DNA of 64,000 nt from positions 2,356,501 to 2,420,500 of the forward strand of contig NZ_CP031834.1 of NCBI RefSeq assembly GCF_003590645.1. Direction: 5' to 3'. This stretch comes from Mesorhizobium sp. DCY119 (GTDB lineage: Bacteria > Pseudomonadota > Alphaproteobacteria > Rhizobiales > Rhizobiaceae). The position numbers and the translations under genes were made by a program. The notes below the pieces were generated by a model, which ran no database searches, was not told where the DNA came from, and saw nothing but the letters and a program-made list of their open reading frames with translations. Of the stretch, positions 43,500 to 52,576 are shown piece by piece. Numbering within the stretch: the first letter of the stretch is position 1; each line of letters begins with the position of its first letter.

Positions 43500-45968
43500 C
43501 TACGATGACTTCCTGCTTTCAGACAATAACGGCAAATCCCTAGCGAAATCTTCAATATCGGCCCAGGGATCGCCCGACGTGGCCAAGAGGCCAGGCAGCG
43601 AAGAATAGTTCAAATCCTCTGGAGCGTCGATGGCTTCGAGATCGGCCCAGCTTACGGGGGTCGATGCAGGCAGGTTTGTGCGTGCCCGAAGAGAGTAGGG
43701 GGCAGCCGAAGTGTGCCCGCGCGCGTTACGGTGAAAGTCGATGAAAATCCGCTTTATGCGATTGTCCTTGCCCATTGTCGTGGTGAAGGTTTGCGGTGCG
43801 CTGGCGGCAAGCTGGCTGGCTATGGCGCTGGTTGCCTGATGGACCTTTTTCCAGATGAGCTTCGGCGTGATCGGGACGACCACATGGATGCCCTTGCCGC
43901 CCGATGTCTTGACGAAGGGGACGAGACCGAGCCCTTCAAGCCCTGCGCGGATGTGAACAGCCGCCTCGACCACCTCCCGCCAGGCGATGCCTTCGCCCGG
44001 ATCGAGATCGAAGACGATGCGATCGGGCTTGTCGAGCCGTTTGCGATATGATCCCCATGTGTGGAATTCGATGACGCCGAATTGCGCCAGCGCGAGATAG
44101 CCCCTCGCGTCTTCTACCGAGATATAGGACTTCGTCTCGCCTTCAGAATTGGTGGAGTCGAAGGTTGCCATCGAGGATGGCATGCCGGTGAAGGCATGGC
44201 GCTGGAAGAAGCAATCCGCGAGCTTTCCCGTCGGGCAGCGGAACAGCGAAACTGGCCGGCCGAGAATATGCGGCAGCATGAAGTCTCCGACCATGGCGTA
44301 GTAAAGCGCAATATCGAGCTTGGTCGGGCCGGACTTGCCGAACAGCCGGCGCGTTGCATTGGTGACCGAGATACTTGCGAGATCGGCGTCCGAAATCAGC
44401 CGTTTGCGCTTCGTCGAGACAGGCGTGGTAAGCTCCACGTCGCGAAGGCTCTTGAACACTGCGTGGCGAAGCGCGTTGTCGGCCGTGCGGTTGGCATAGT
44501 GGACATGCGCCGACAGCACCGGGCGGACCCAGATGATCTCCTTCGGCGCACCCTCGAGCTTGGTCGCGCCGTCATGCAGGGGCTCCAGCCGGGCAAGCAG
44601 CTCCTCCTGCATATCGGCATCGAAGCCCGTGCCGACCTTGCCGCGATACTGCAACTCGCCGTCCACCCATTCGGCCGCGGCAAGGGCGGCGAGGCCTTCG
44701 GCCGCTTCGGAAACCGTGTATCCGGCAATGACGAAATCGCCTGCCATCAACGCCTTGGTCTTGGTCCAGGTTTTTGAGCGGCCGCTTTGATATGGTGCTG
44801 ATGCGCGTTTCGAGACGACCCCTTCGAGCCCCAGTTCCGAGACCTTTTCGTAGAATGCGTGTCCGTCGCCATCGACATGGTCACTTAAGTGGATCGCCGA
44901 ATTTGCGGTTATGTGCCCCGCCAGGAATTGAGAAAGCAGCGCCTTGCGCTTTTCCAGTGCAACCTTGGCAAGGTTCCAGCCATCGAGATGGAGAAGGTCA
45001 AAGGCATAGAAGACCAGCTTCTTGCCGGGCCCTTCCGACAGCGCATCCTGCAGAAGCGAGAATCGGCTGATGCCTTTGTCGTCCAGCACGACGATTTCGC
45101 CGTCGATAACGACGTCGCGGCTCGGCAGCCGCCGAAATTGATCCGGCAGGTCGCCGTAGCGCTTCGTCCAGTCCAGTCCGCCCCGCGTGATCAGCCGCAC
45201 GGTGTCGCCGGACACATGCGCCATCGTCCGGTAGCCGTCGAATTTGATCTCATGCAGCCAGACCTCTCCGGTATCACCGCCGGGCGGAGCGGCTATCTGG
45301 GTCGCGAGTTGGGGCTCGATGCGCGTCGGGGCGTCTCCCTTCGTGACGCCCGGAAGGGAGCCGGGATCGAGCCTGGCAGATTTGCGCACCGGTTTCGGCT
45401 TCTGCACCAGTTCTTCGATCCGCCGGCCGGACTTCACGCTTTCCGGGCGCTTGGCGAGGATGTCGATCTTGGTGTCGGCGGCGAGATCGCGCTCCTTGAA
45501 CAGGAGCCAGTTGCGCTGGTCGTCTTCGCCCGGCTTTGGTTTCAGCCGCGCCAGCATCCAGCCGCCATTGAGTTTTTCGCCGGCCAGACGAAACTTGAAC
45601 GCACCGGTCTTCAGGCTTTTCTCGATATCGTCCATCGGCGCCCAGACGCCTGTGTCCCAGACGATCATCGGGCCGCCGCCATATTCGCCTTCGGGTATGA
45701 CGCCCTCGAAGTCGATATATTCCAGCGGATGGTCTTCGGTTTCGACCGCAAGCCGCTTGTCCGCCGGGTTGAGCGAGGGCCCTCTCGGTACGGCCCAGCT
45801 TTTCAGCACGTCGCCGACCTGCAGCCTCAGATCATAGTGATCCGCAGTCGCATGATGCTTGTGAACGACGAAACGGCTGCCCGTATCGCCTGAAAGGTTG
45901 CCGGCGGGCTCAAGCGTTTTCGAGAAGTCCCGCTTTTTGCGATAGGGCTGCAGCTTCGATGTCGCCAT
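43500..45968 (-). CDS. ligD: ATP-dependent DNA ligase D with phosphoesterase and polymerase domains
   Basis: An 822-residue LigD. Order of domains: 3'-phosphoesterase (about 1-180, with HKHHATADHYDLRLQ), ligase (about 215-520, adenylated Lys242 in EIKFDGYR), polymerase/primase (about 545-815, with FDLDPGEG and GGKGIHVVVP). It seals double-strand breaks together with Ku, adding or trimming nucleotides. It lies first in the minus-strand run and is followed directly by ku. Confidence 0.95.
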   Translation of the reverse strand: MATSKLQPYRKKRDFSKTLEPAGNLSGDTGSRFVVHKHHATADHYDLRLQVGDVLKSWAVPRGPSLNPADKRLAVETEDHPLEYIDFEGVIPEGEYGGGPMIVWDTGVWAPMDDIEKSLKTGAFKFRLAGEKLNGGWMLARLKPKPGEDDQRNWLLFKERDLAADTKIDILAKRPESVKSGRRIEELVQKPKPVRKSARLDPGSLPGVTKGDAPTRIEPQLATQIAAPPGGDTGEVWLHEIKFDGYRTMAHVSGDTVRLITRGGLDWTKRYGDLPDQFRRLPSRDVVIDGEIVVLDDKGISRFSLLQDALSEGPGKKLVFYAFDLLHLDGWNLAKVALEKRKALLSQFLAGHITANSAIHLSDHVDGDGHAFYEKVSELGLEGVVSKRASAPYQSGRSKTWTKTKALMAGDFVIAGYTVSEAAEGLAALAAAEWVDGELQYRGKVGTGFDADMQEELLARLEPLHDGATKLEGAPKEIIWVRPVLSAHVHYANRTADNALRHAVFKSLRDVELTTPVSTKRKRLISDADLASISVTNATRRLFGKSGPTKLDIALYYAMVGDFMLPHILGRPVSLFRCPTGKLADCFFQRHAFTGMPSSMATFDSTNSEGETKSYISVEDARGYLALAQFGVIEFHTWGSYRKRLDKPDRIVFDLDPGEGIAWREVVEAAVHIRAGLEGLGLVPFVKTSGGKGIHVVVPITPKLIWKKVHQATSAIASQLAASAPQTFTTTMGKDNRIKRIFIDFHRNARGHTSAAPYSLRARTNLPASTPVSWADLEAIDAPEDLNYSSLPGLLATSGDPWADIEDFARDLPLLSESRKSS

Positions 45969-46036
45969 GCGCCTAGCGTATGGGCAGTCCGGTCAAGCCG
46001 CAATGTTCCAGTTCGATCAAGCGATACGTCACAATC

Positions 46037-47809
46037 TCAGCGACGAGGATTGTTCTCCTTGCCTTGAAGGCAGGCAGCAAGAATCGCTTCACGCAGTTCC
46101 TCGCCGGCGATCGGCTTGTGCAGGATACGAACTCCGCTCGCGCTGACTTCCTTGAGGCGCGATGGCGAGGTGTCGCCGGTAATGATGATGGCCGGGACAC
46201 GGCGGCCGATGTGGCTGCAAAGCGTCTGGATCGCTTCCAGGCCCGTGGCGCCCCGACCCAGGCGGTAGTCGGCGATGATAAGATCGACCGGTGCGTCTCC
46301 GGTTCTCAAAGCTCCCGCATGGGTCTTTCGCACTTCTGCAGCAGATCGGCCGGCATAGACACGGTGCCCTTCCAGCGTGAGCAGCCGAACCATGGCGTCG
46401 AGAACATCTTTTTCGTCCTCCACGACCATGATGCCGACGGGTGCGGTGATGCCGGCGGGTAGTGTCTCGCTGCCCTGCAAAGTGGCCTCCACCACACCGG
46501 CTCTTGGAACCGTCACGGAGAACATCGAGCCGCGTCCGGGCATGGAAACCAGCTTCAACGGATGTCCGAGCAGTTCCGTCGTGCGGCGAACGATGGCGAG
46601 GCCCAACCCCAGACCTTGCGTGCGGTCCCTTGCCGGGTTCTGCAACTGCACGAATTCCTCGAAAACCATTGCTTGCTGATCGGCGGGGATGCCGGGGCCT
46701 GTGTCCAGGACCTGTATTTCCACCAGATCGCCGCGCCTGCGGCAGCCGAGCAGAACGCCGCCCTCCTTGGTGTAGCGAAAGGCGTTCGACACCAGGTTGT
46801 TGAGGACCCGCTTGAGCATCATCGGATCGCTGTCGACCCGCAGATCGCTGTCGACGACACGCCATTCAAGGCCGCGCTGTTTTGCTTCTGCGGCAAACTC
46901 GTTGCCAAGATCGCGGAAAAGCTCACGCAGTTCCACCGCTTCGTTGGCAACCGTGACGATTCCTGCGTCGAGCCGGGAGATATCGAGCAGTGCGTTCAAA
47001 AGCCCGCTGAGATTGCCGACGACGGATTTCGCCCTGCTTGCCAGGTCGCGAGCCTCACCGGAGGGTACATTGCCGCGCTGACCCAAAATGGCGAGCGTGG
47101 AAACCAGCAGGCTCAAGGCATGGATCGGCTGGCGCAGATCGTGACTGGCCGCCGCCAGAAAACGCGTCTTGGCGCGGTCTGCGGTCTGTGCCCGGTCGCG
47201 TTCTTCCTGCAGGTGGTCGACCAGATTCTCATTTTCCAGTCGCAAGCTGACGGTTTCGCGCAGCATCCGGTAAGTGATGCGGCAATAGTAGAAATTGATC
47301 GCCACAAGGGACGCGAGCAGGAACAGGAAGGCGCCGGAGATATCGCTTTCGGTCGTGATGCAACGGGCGGCAATCGGCACAACGGTCGCGAGAATCGAGC
47401 CGATGAGCGCCGGCGGAAAAGCCGAAAGCGACGGCACCGTGCCGCAGACGAGGCCGGTCAGCACGATAACCGTGAAGGAAAGCACGATGGGTGCCTCGGG
47501 AAGGAAACCGGCCCAGCCGAGCGCGCCCCACAACAGGCCCGATACCCATGAAAAGCTTGCTGCCAGCCATGCCCATCGCATGATCGAGCCGGCATCTCTT
47601 TTGCTGCTGAAAAATCGACGGGAGGCAAGAACGCGTATGGCGGTGAGCAGATAGAGCGCGCCAAGCCACCCGGCCAACCAATTCGCGGAAACGGCGTTCC
47701 TCAGCACGTATACGGCCGCGAGAGAAATGACGATGTTGGAGATGACCACGCCGTAGGAGTTGCGATACAGAAGCTCGATGAGCGCCTGGCGTATCTTGTC
47801 TTCCTGCAT
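46037..47809 (-). CDS. membrane hybrid histidine kinase with C-terminal receiver
   Basis: A 590-residue kinase. Six hydrophobic segments (about 20-185) form an unassigned membrane sensor. A coiled linker leads to the H-box ASHDLRQPIHA (His223), then N box (LNNLVSNAFRYT), G1 (DTGPGIP) and G2 (GLGLGLAIVRR), and a receiver domain (about 462-585) with phospho-Asp in LIIADYRLGRGATG. It is divergent from a LuxR regulator gene 115 bases away. The kinase core resembles that of the NahK-like gene 14 kb upstream, so the two are probably paralogues with different inputs. Confidence 0.87.
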   Translation of the reverse strand: MQEDKIRQALIELLYRNSYGVVISNIVISLAAVYVLRNAVSANWLAGWLGALYLLTAIRVLASRRFFSSKRDAGSIMRWAWLAASFSWVSGLLWGALGWAGFLPEAPIVLSFTVIVLTGLVCGTVPSLSAFPPALIGSILATVVPIAARCITTESDISGAFLFLLASLVAINFYYCRITYRMLRETVSLRLENENLVDHLQEERDRAQTADRAKTRFLAAASHDLRQPIHALSLLVSTLAILGQRGNVPSGEARDLASRAKSVVGNLSGLLNALLDISRLDAGIVTVANEAVELRELFRDLGNEFAAEAKQRGLEWRVVDSDLRVDSDPMMLKRVLNNLVSNAFRYTKEGGVLLGCRRRGDLVEIQVLDTGPGIPADQQAMVFEEFVQLQNPARDRTQGLGLGLAIVRRTTELLGHPLKLVSMPGRGSMFSVTVPRAGVVEATLQGSETLPAGITAPVGIMVVEDEKDVLDAMVRLLTLEGHRVYAGRSAAEVRKTHAGALRTGDAPVDLIIADYRLGRGATGLEAIQTLCSHIGRRVPAIIITGDTSPSRLKEVSASGVRILHKPIAGEELREAILAACLQGKENNPRR

Positions 47810-47924
47810 CAGGCTCCTCCAAGCGCCGCGCGAACATCGTCCGAACGGTCCTTACCCAAAAACGATTGATCTATAGGCAACTTGTTTCCCATAAGTTGGC
47901 GCCCAGGGAATTTCCGCTGACCAA

Positions 47925-48584
47925 ATGATTCGCCCGCTCACCGCCATTCTTGCCGACGACCATGCCATTGTCCGTGAAGGACTGAAGCTGCTCATCTCGG
48001 CGATGGAAAATGTGTCTGTCGTTGCCGAGGCGGCGGACGGCGAGTCTCTGCTGGGCCATGTGCGCGGCACACGCGCCGACTTGCTGATCCTCGATCTCGG
48101 CATGCCGGGCGTTGCCGGAATCCAGTTCATCTCCGACATAAGGGCTCTTGCGCCCCGAATGAAGATCCTGGTCCTGACGGCCAATATCGAGCCGAGAACG
48201 GTGCGTGCTGCCCTCGATGCCGGCGCCAGCGCCTATCTGACCAAGGACGGCGACCCGGAGGAACTTGGCGCAGCCATCGAAGCGGTGAAGAACGGCGGAA
48301 CCTATCTGGCGCAGACCGTTCGCTTCGCAGTCAGCGAGCCGGCTCGAAACAGCAGGCCGCAGCCGGCGCAGGAAATGCTGTCGCCAATCCCGCTGACGCG
48401 GCGCGAGCATCAAATCCTCACGCTGGTGGCGCAAGGCATGACCGCGCGGGAAATTGCAGAGCGGCTGGGCATCAGTCCCTTGACCGCCCGCAAGCACCGG
48501 GAAAACCTGATGCGCAAGCTCAATCTCCATAGTGCCGCCGAACTGACCGCCTACGCGGTTCGCCTGGGACTACCCGCCGGCTGA
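47925..48584 (+). CDS. LuxR-type response regulator
   Basis: A 219-residue regulator: receiver domain (4-122) with acidic pair at 11-12, phospho-Asp57 in LILDLGMPG, followed by a LuxR helix-turn-helix (about 148-212: LTRREHQILTLVAQGMTAREIAERLGI and the recognition helix SPLTARKHRENLMRKL, quoted in parts). Probably phosphorylated by the adjacent divergent hybrid kinase. A perfect palindrome lies 77 bases after its stop, upstream of the exporter gene, and again before the autotransporter gene; this regulator is the best candidate to bind it. Confidence 0.88.
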   Translation: MIRPLTAILADDHAIVREGLKLLISAMENVSVVAEAADGESLLGHVRGTRADLLILDLGMPGVAGIQFISDIRALAPRMKILVLTANIEPRTVRAALDAGASAYLTKDGDPEELGAAIEAVKNGGTYLAQTVRFAVSEPARNSRPQPAQEMLSPIPLTRREHQILTLVAQGMTAREIAERLGISPLTARKHRENLMRKLNLHSAAELTAYAVRLGLPAG

Positions 48585-48660
48585 CAGGATCGTGCGGGGC
48601 TCGCAATTCCGGTAGCATTCTCTTAACCATCAACTGACTATCGCAGAGCGACGGCCGTTC

Positions 48661-48680
48661 AAATACGGCATCTGCCGTAT
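48661..48680. promoter_or_regulatory. palindromic operator candidate, copy 1, upstream of the LysE-type gene
   Basis: AAATACGGCATCTGCCGTAT contains the perfect 18-base palindrome ATACGGCA-TC-TGCCGTAT at 48663-48680, ending 60 bases before the exporter ATG. The identical 20 bases recur at 49387-49406. A two-fold symmetric site of this size fits a LuxR-type dimer. Confidence 0.65.
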
Positions 48681-48740
48681 GTCTTCCTCCCGGAGCCGAG
48701 CCTATTCCTCCCGCGGCTGAAACATGTGGGAGGAGCCATC

Positions 48741-49358
48741 ATGCCGTCGCTGGATCTGTGGATTCCGTTTGCCATCGCAACGCTTGCCTTCGCTTGCGTG
48801 CCGGGGCCTGCAATTCTCTATATGACCGCGCAGACTCTCGCCCATGGCCGCCAGGCAGGTTTGATGGCGGCACTTGGCGTTCATCTCGGCTGTTACGTGC
48901 ATATCATAGCAGCGGCAGTGGGGCTCGCCGCGCTGATGGAGCATGCGCCGGTCGTTTTTTCGATTATCCGGTTTGCGGGCGCGGCTTACCTCATCACGCT
49001 CGGCCTTGCCATGTTCCTCGGTTGGAACCGCACGGGCGGGGATGGTTCCCGGCCGGCGCCGAACACATTTCGTGACAGCATGGTCGTTGAAATCCTCAAT
49101 CCCAAGACCGCGCTGTTCTTCCTGACCTTCCTGCCGCAATTCGTAGACCCGTCGGCCACCATTCCCGTCGGACTGCAATTCCTCATTCTCGGCATCATCG
49201 TCAATCTCATCTTCTCGATCGCCGATGTCGCCGCGGTCGGCATCACCTCACTCGCGCTTGGCCGGGTCGCAGCCGGCGGGGCAGGGTGGATGGTCCCCAA
49301 AACCTGCGGCACGATCCTCATCGGACTGGGCGTAGCGCTCGTCAGCCATCATGTCTGA
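48741..49358 (+). CDS. LysE/RhtB-family exporter
   Basis: A 205-residue membrane protein with six helices and the family hallmarks: FACVPGPAILYMTAQTLAHGRQAGLMAALGVHLG in segments (residues 13-45), and EILNPKTALFFLTFLPQFVD. Such proteins export amino acids or their derivatives such as homoserine or threonine. ATG 48741 lies seven bases after GGGAGGAG; a GTG 15 bases earlier is rejected. The promoter region carries the palindrome shared with the next gene. Confidence 0.86.
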   Translation: MPSLDLWIPFAIATLAFACVPGPAILYMTAQTLAHGRQAGLMAALGVHLGCYVHIIAAAVGLAALMEHAPVVFSIIRFAGAAYLITLGLAMFLGWNRTGGDGSRPAPNTFRDSMVVEILNPKTALFFLTFLPQFVDPSATIPVGLQFLILGIIVNLIFSIADVAAVGITSLALGRVAAGGAGWMVPKTCGTILIGLGVALVSHHV

Positions 49359-49386
49359 TCGCGCAAATGTCGGGCTTTCCGGCCCG

Positions 49387-49406
49387 AAATACGGCATCTG
49401 CCGTAT
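49387..49406. promoter_or_regulatory. palindromic operator candidate, copy 2, upstream of the autotransporter gene
   Basis: The same 20 bases as at 48661-48680, here 117 bases before the autotransporter ATG and 29 bases after the exporter stop. A short GC hairpin (TCGGGC/GCCCGA, 49370-49387) directly precedes it and may weakly end the exporter transcript. Confidence 0.65.
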
Positions 49407-49523
49407 TGTTCGGACGCGCGGCGTCGCGATAATTTCGCTCCGTCTTTTCAGCGAATTCCGCCTTTCATTTCATCTATCGCATGCGGTGCCGATGTTGCCG
49501 CAAGGTTGCCTCGGAGTTACCCC

Positions 49524-52343
49524 ATGAACAGCCGAAATCGCAGCGCGAGCCATATTGCCGCGCTTCTCTTGTCGACTGCGCTTTGCGGCAGTTTTTCCGG
49601 CATCGCCAGCGCTCAGACCGCAGGCGACCCGGCCAGTCCGGAGACGTGGAGAACGCCGGAATATCTCGCGCAATGGGGGCTCGATTTCATCTACGCCGCC
49701 GAAGCCTACGCGAAGGGGCTTGATGGCAGTGGCGTGCTGGTGGGACTGATCGATGGTGGTCTTGACATAAATCATCCTGAATTTGTGGGCCGCTATGTCG
49801 AGGGTGTCACTTTCGATCCATCGTATCCCTGGAACGTGGACGCGGAGGACCACGGCACTTCAGTTGCATCCATTATTGCCGCCAATCGCGATGGAGTCGG
49901 CATGCATGGCGTGGCTCCCGGAGCAACGATCGTTTCTGCCAACAGGTACGGCGGAGACGAATATGGCGATCTTTATGGCATCTCGATGCTCGTCGATCGC
50001 GGAGTGCGCATCTTCAACAACAGCTATGCGTTTTTACGCCCCACTACGGACCTTACCTTCGAAGAAGTGGAGAGCGACTTTGAACGTGAGCTTCCGGTTT
50101 ATCGTCGTGCTGTTGCCGAAGGAGCTCTTTTAATATGGGGCACGGCAAATGAAGGGTGGAGCCAACCGGCCATAACCGCGGGCCTGCCCTTCTATTTTCC
50201 CGAACTGGAGTCCGGCTGGTTGGCTGTCGCCGCGGTTGCGCCCAACAACATATCGAGTTGGTCGAACCGTTGCGGCGTCGCCATGAACTGGTGTCTGGCA
50301 GCGCCCGGCGGCGGCGACGGCTGGGGGTGGAACGACAGCAGCGGCCAATGGGTCTGGATAGGCGACCGGGACGACATTTTGGTTGCCAACGCAGGTGGTG
50401 GGTACAGCAAGGAGTGGGGCACGTCATTGGCTGCACCGTTTGTAGCCGGCACTGCCGCACTGGTTGCGCAAATGTTTCCTTACATGACCATGGAGCAAGT
50501 GCGCCAGGTTTTGCTCGGCACGGCCTGGGATGTCGGCGCGCCCGGTGTCGATGAGATCTTCGGCTACGGCCTGCTCGATGCCGGCAAGGCGGTGCTCGGA
50601 CCCGGCAAGTTCGATTGGGGCGACTTCCATGCCGTGATCGACGAAGGCAAAAGCACTTGGGAAAACGACATCACCGGCAATGGCGGGCTGATTAAGTCTG
50701 GTGACGGCGTGCTTGTTCTCACCGGCGACAGCACCTATCGCGGCGACACCCGCATCGCCGGCGGCGTGCTTGCCGTCAGCGGCAGCATTGCATCCGATAC
50801 TTTCATCGATCCGGCCGGCACGCTCTCCGGCACCGGCACGATCTTCGGCGATGTGGACAACCGCGGCGCGGTCTATGCCGGCTGGAACCGCGACGGCGGC
50901 ACGCTCACCATCGACGGCAACTATCGCCAGCGCGAGAACAGCTGGCTGGTCGTTGAACTCGGCGCGCCAGACGGCACGAGCCGTCTCGACGTTACAGGCA
51001 CGGCCACGATCGAGGGCGGGTCGGTCGATGTCGCGTTCGAGCCCGGCGCCTATCGTGGCGATGCCCGCCACACGATCCTGTCTGCCGATGGCAGCGTCAC
51101 CGGACAGTTCGCGGACGTCTGCAACTGCTACGCCTTCCTCGATTTCGATCTCACCTATGATCCGACGAATGTTTATCTCGACGTAGCGCGTAACAGTGTC
51201 GCCTTCGCCGATGTCGCCACCACCCGCAATGGCGCGGCGGTGGCCGGCGGCATCGAAAGTCTCGGCGTGAACAGCCTTTTCTACGGCATCATCACGACCC
51301 TGAACGAAGAGGAAGCAGCCGTCGCCTTCAACCAGCTTACCGGCGAGGTTCATGCCTCGCTTGCCGGCACGCTCGTCACACAAAGCAACCTCATCAGTGA
51401 TGCGGCTTCGTCGCGCTTGCGCGCCGCCTTTGCCGATGCGGGTGCGCCGGCACTGCCGGTCATGGCTTATGGCCCGGACGGGCCGGAACTCGCGCCTGCC
51501 ACGACCGATCGTTTCGCGGTCTGGAGCCAGGTGCTCGGCGCCTGGGGCGAACGCGACGGGACGGACAATGCGGTAGGGCTGGAGCACTCCATCGGCGGCG
51601 TGCTGTTCGGCGGCGATGCGGCTGTTGGCGACGCCTGGCGGCTCGGCGTGCTCGGCGGCTACAGCCAGACCACATTCGAGAGCCGGCAGACATCCTCGTC
51701 AGGTTCCTCGAAGAACATCCACCTCGGCCTTTATGCCGGCGCCGAATGGGGCGCTGTCGCCCTGCGGACGGGCGCTGCCTACACATGGCACGACATCGAA
51801 ACCCGGCGCGCGCCTCGTTTCAGCAGCTATTTCTATGATTTCGACGGCAGGCCCACCGCCAGCTACGACGCGGGCACCGCGCAGGTCTTCGGTGAACTCG
51901 GCTATCGCCTGTCCGCCGGCAATCTCCGCCTGGAACCTTTTGCCGGACTGGCGCATGCAAGCGTCAGGTCGGACGGCTTCGCCGAAACAGGCAGCGGGAT
52001 GGGCCTCGTTTCCGCAGCGTCCACCATAGATGTCACCTTCACGACGCTCGGCGCACACGCCGCTACCGACTTTGCCATCGGAAGCCTCGGCGCAACCGCC
52101 CGCGGCATGCTGGGCTGGCGGCACGCCTTCGGCGACACCGTGCCGACCTCCGCCTTCGCCTTTGCCGGCGGCACGCCTTTCGCGATCGAGGGTCTGCCGA
52201 TCGCCACGGACGCACTCGCGATCGAAGCCGGACTGGATCTCCAGATCGCGAAATCAGCAACGCTCGGCTTCGCCTATGCCGGCCAGCTTGCCAGCAAGGC
52301 ACAGGACCACAGCTTCAAGCTCGACCTAGCCGTGAGGTTCTGA
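49524..52343 (+). CDS. S8 (subtilisin-like) serine protease autotransporter
   Basis: A 939-residue type V secreted protein. Signal peptide about residues 1-30 (ends IASA), S8 protease domain about 45-360 with catalytic Asp77 (LIDGGLDINH), His110 (DHGTSVAS) and Ser near residue 304 (GTSLAAPFVAG), a passenger-associated repeat (about 395-425, GDGVLVLTGDSTYRGDTRI), and a C-terminal autotransporter barrel (about 660-939) ending in LAVRF with terminal Phe. GGAG lies before the ATG. It is displayed on or released from the surface. Preceded by a palindrome shared with the exporter gene. Confidence 0.92.
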   Translation: MNSRNRSASHIAALLLSTALCGSFSGIASAQTAGDPASPETWRTPEYLAQWGLDFIYAAEAYAKGLDGSGVLVGLIDGGLDINHPEFVGRYVEGVTFDPSYPWNVDAEDHGTSVASIIAANRDGVGMHGVAPGATIVSANRYGGDEYGDLYGISMLVDRGVRIFNNSYAFLRPTTDLTFEEVESDFERELPVYRRAVAEGALLIWGTANEGWSQPAITAGLPFYFPELESGWLAVAAVAPNNISSWSNRCGVAMNWCLAAPGGGDGWGWNDSSGQWVWIGDRDDILVANAGGGYSKEWGTSLAAPFVAGTAALVAQMFPYMTMEQVRQVLLGTAWDVGAPGVDEIFGYGLLDAGKAVLGPGKFDWGDFHAVIDEGKSTWENDITGNGGLIKSGDGVLVLTGDSTYRGDTRIAGGVLAVSGSIASDTFIDPAGTLSGTGTIFGDVDNRGAVYAGWNRDGGTLTIDGNYRQRENSWLVVELGAPDGTSRLDVTGTATIEGGSVDVAFEPGAYRGDARHTILSADGSVTGQFADVCNCYAFLDFDLTYDPTNVYLDVARNSVAFADVATTRNGAAVAGGIESLGVNSLFYGIITTLNEEEAAVAFNQLTGEVHASLAGTLVTQSNLISDAASSRLRAAFADAGAPALPVMAYGPDGPELAPATTDRFAVWSQVLGAWGERDGTDNAVGLEHSIGGVLFGGDAAVGDAWRLGVLGGYSQTTFESRQTSSSGSSKNIHLGLYAGAEWGAVALRTGAAYTWHDIETRRAPRFSSYFYDFDGRPTASYDAGTAQVFGELGYRLSAGNLRLEPFAGLAHASVRSDGFAETGSGMGLVSAASTIDVTFTTLGAHAATDFAIGSLGATARGMLGWRHAFGDTVPTSAFAFAGGTPFAIEGLPIATDALAIEAGLDLQIAKSATLGFAYAGQLASKAQDHSFKLDLAVRF

Positions 52344-52351
52344 TCCCTATC

Positions 52352-52379
52352 GACCTGAAGAGCTTCAGTTTTTCAGGTC
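52352..52379 (+). terminator. terminator with an overlapping alternative hairpin after the autotransporter gene
   Basis: CTGAAGAGCTTCAG at 52355-52368 is followed directly by TTTTT, a compact intrinsic terminator. An alternative longer pairing of GACCTGAA (52352-52359) with TTCAGGTC (52372-52379) would absorb the T-run. The two folds exclude each other. Confidence 0.7.
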
Positions 52380-52576
52380 AGGACGGCGATTTCAGAAGTA
52401 ATTGTCAGTGGGTCGCCGCTGCATCATTTCTTTGATCGAGGAGTTGACCCGCAATCCGCGATTGCGGCGCAGCTCATTGCTGGCAACTGTGCTTGTCTCG
52501 TGGGCAGGCACTTGCTTTGCGGCTGTCTTGCTATTTAAATCGATATAACTTGCAAAGGTCACATGAGGAGTGTCCG

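Noticed and set aside
47878-47898. CAACTT/AAGTTG inverted repeat between the second kinase and regulator genes
   Set aside because: Only six-base arms in a 115-base promoter gap; too weak to call an operator without comparison.
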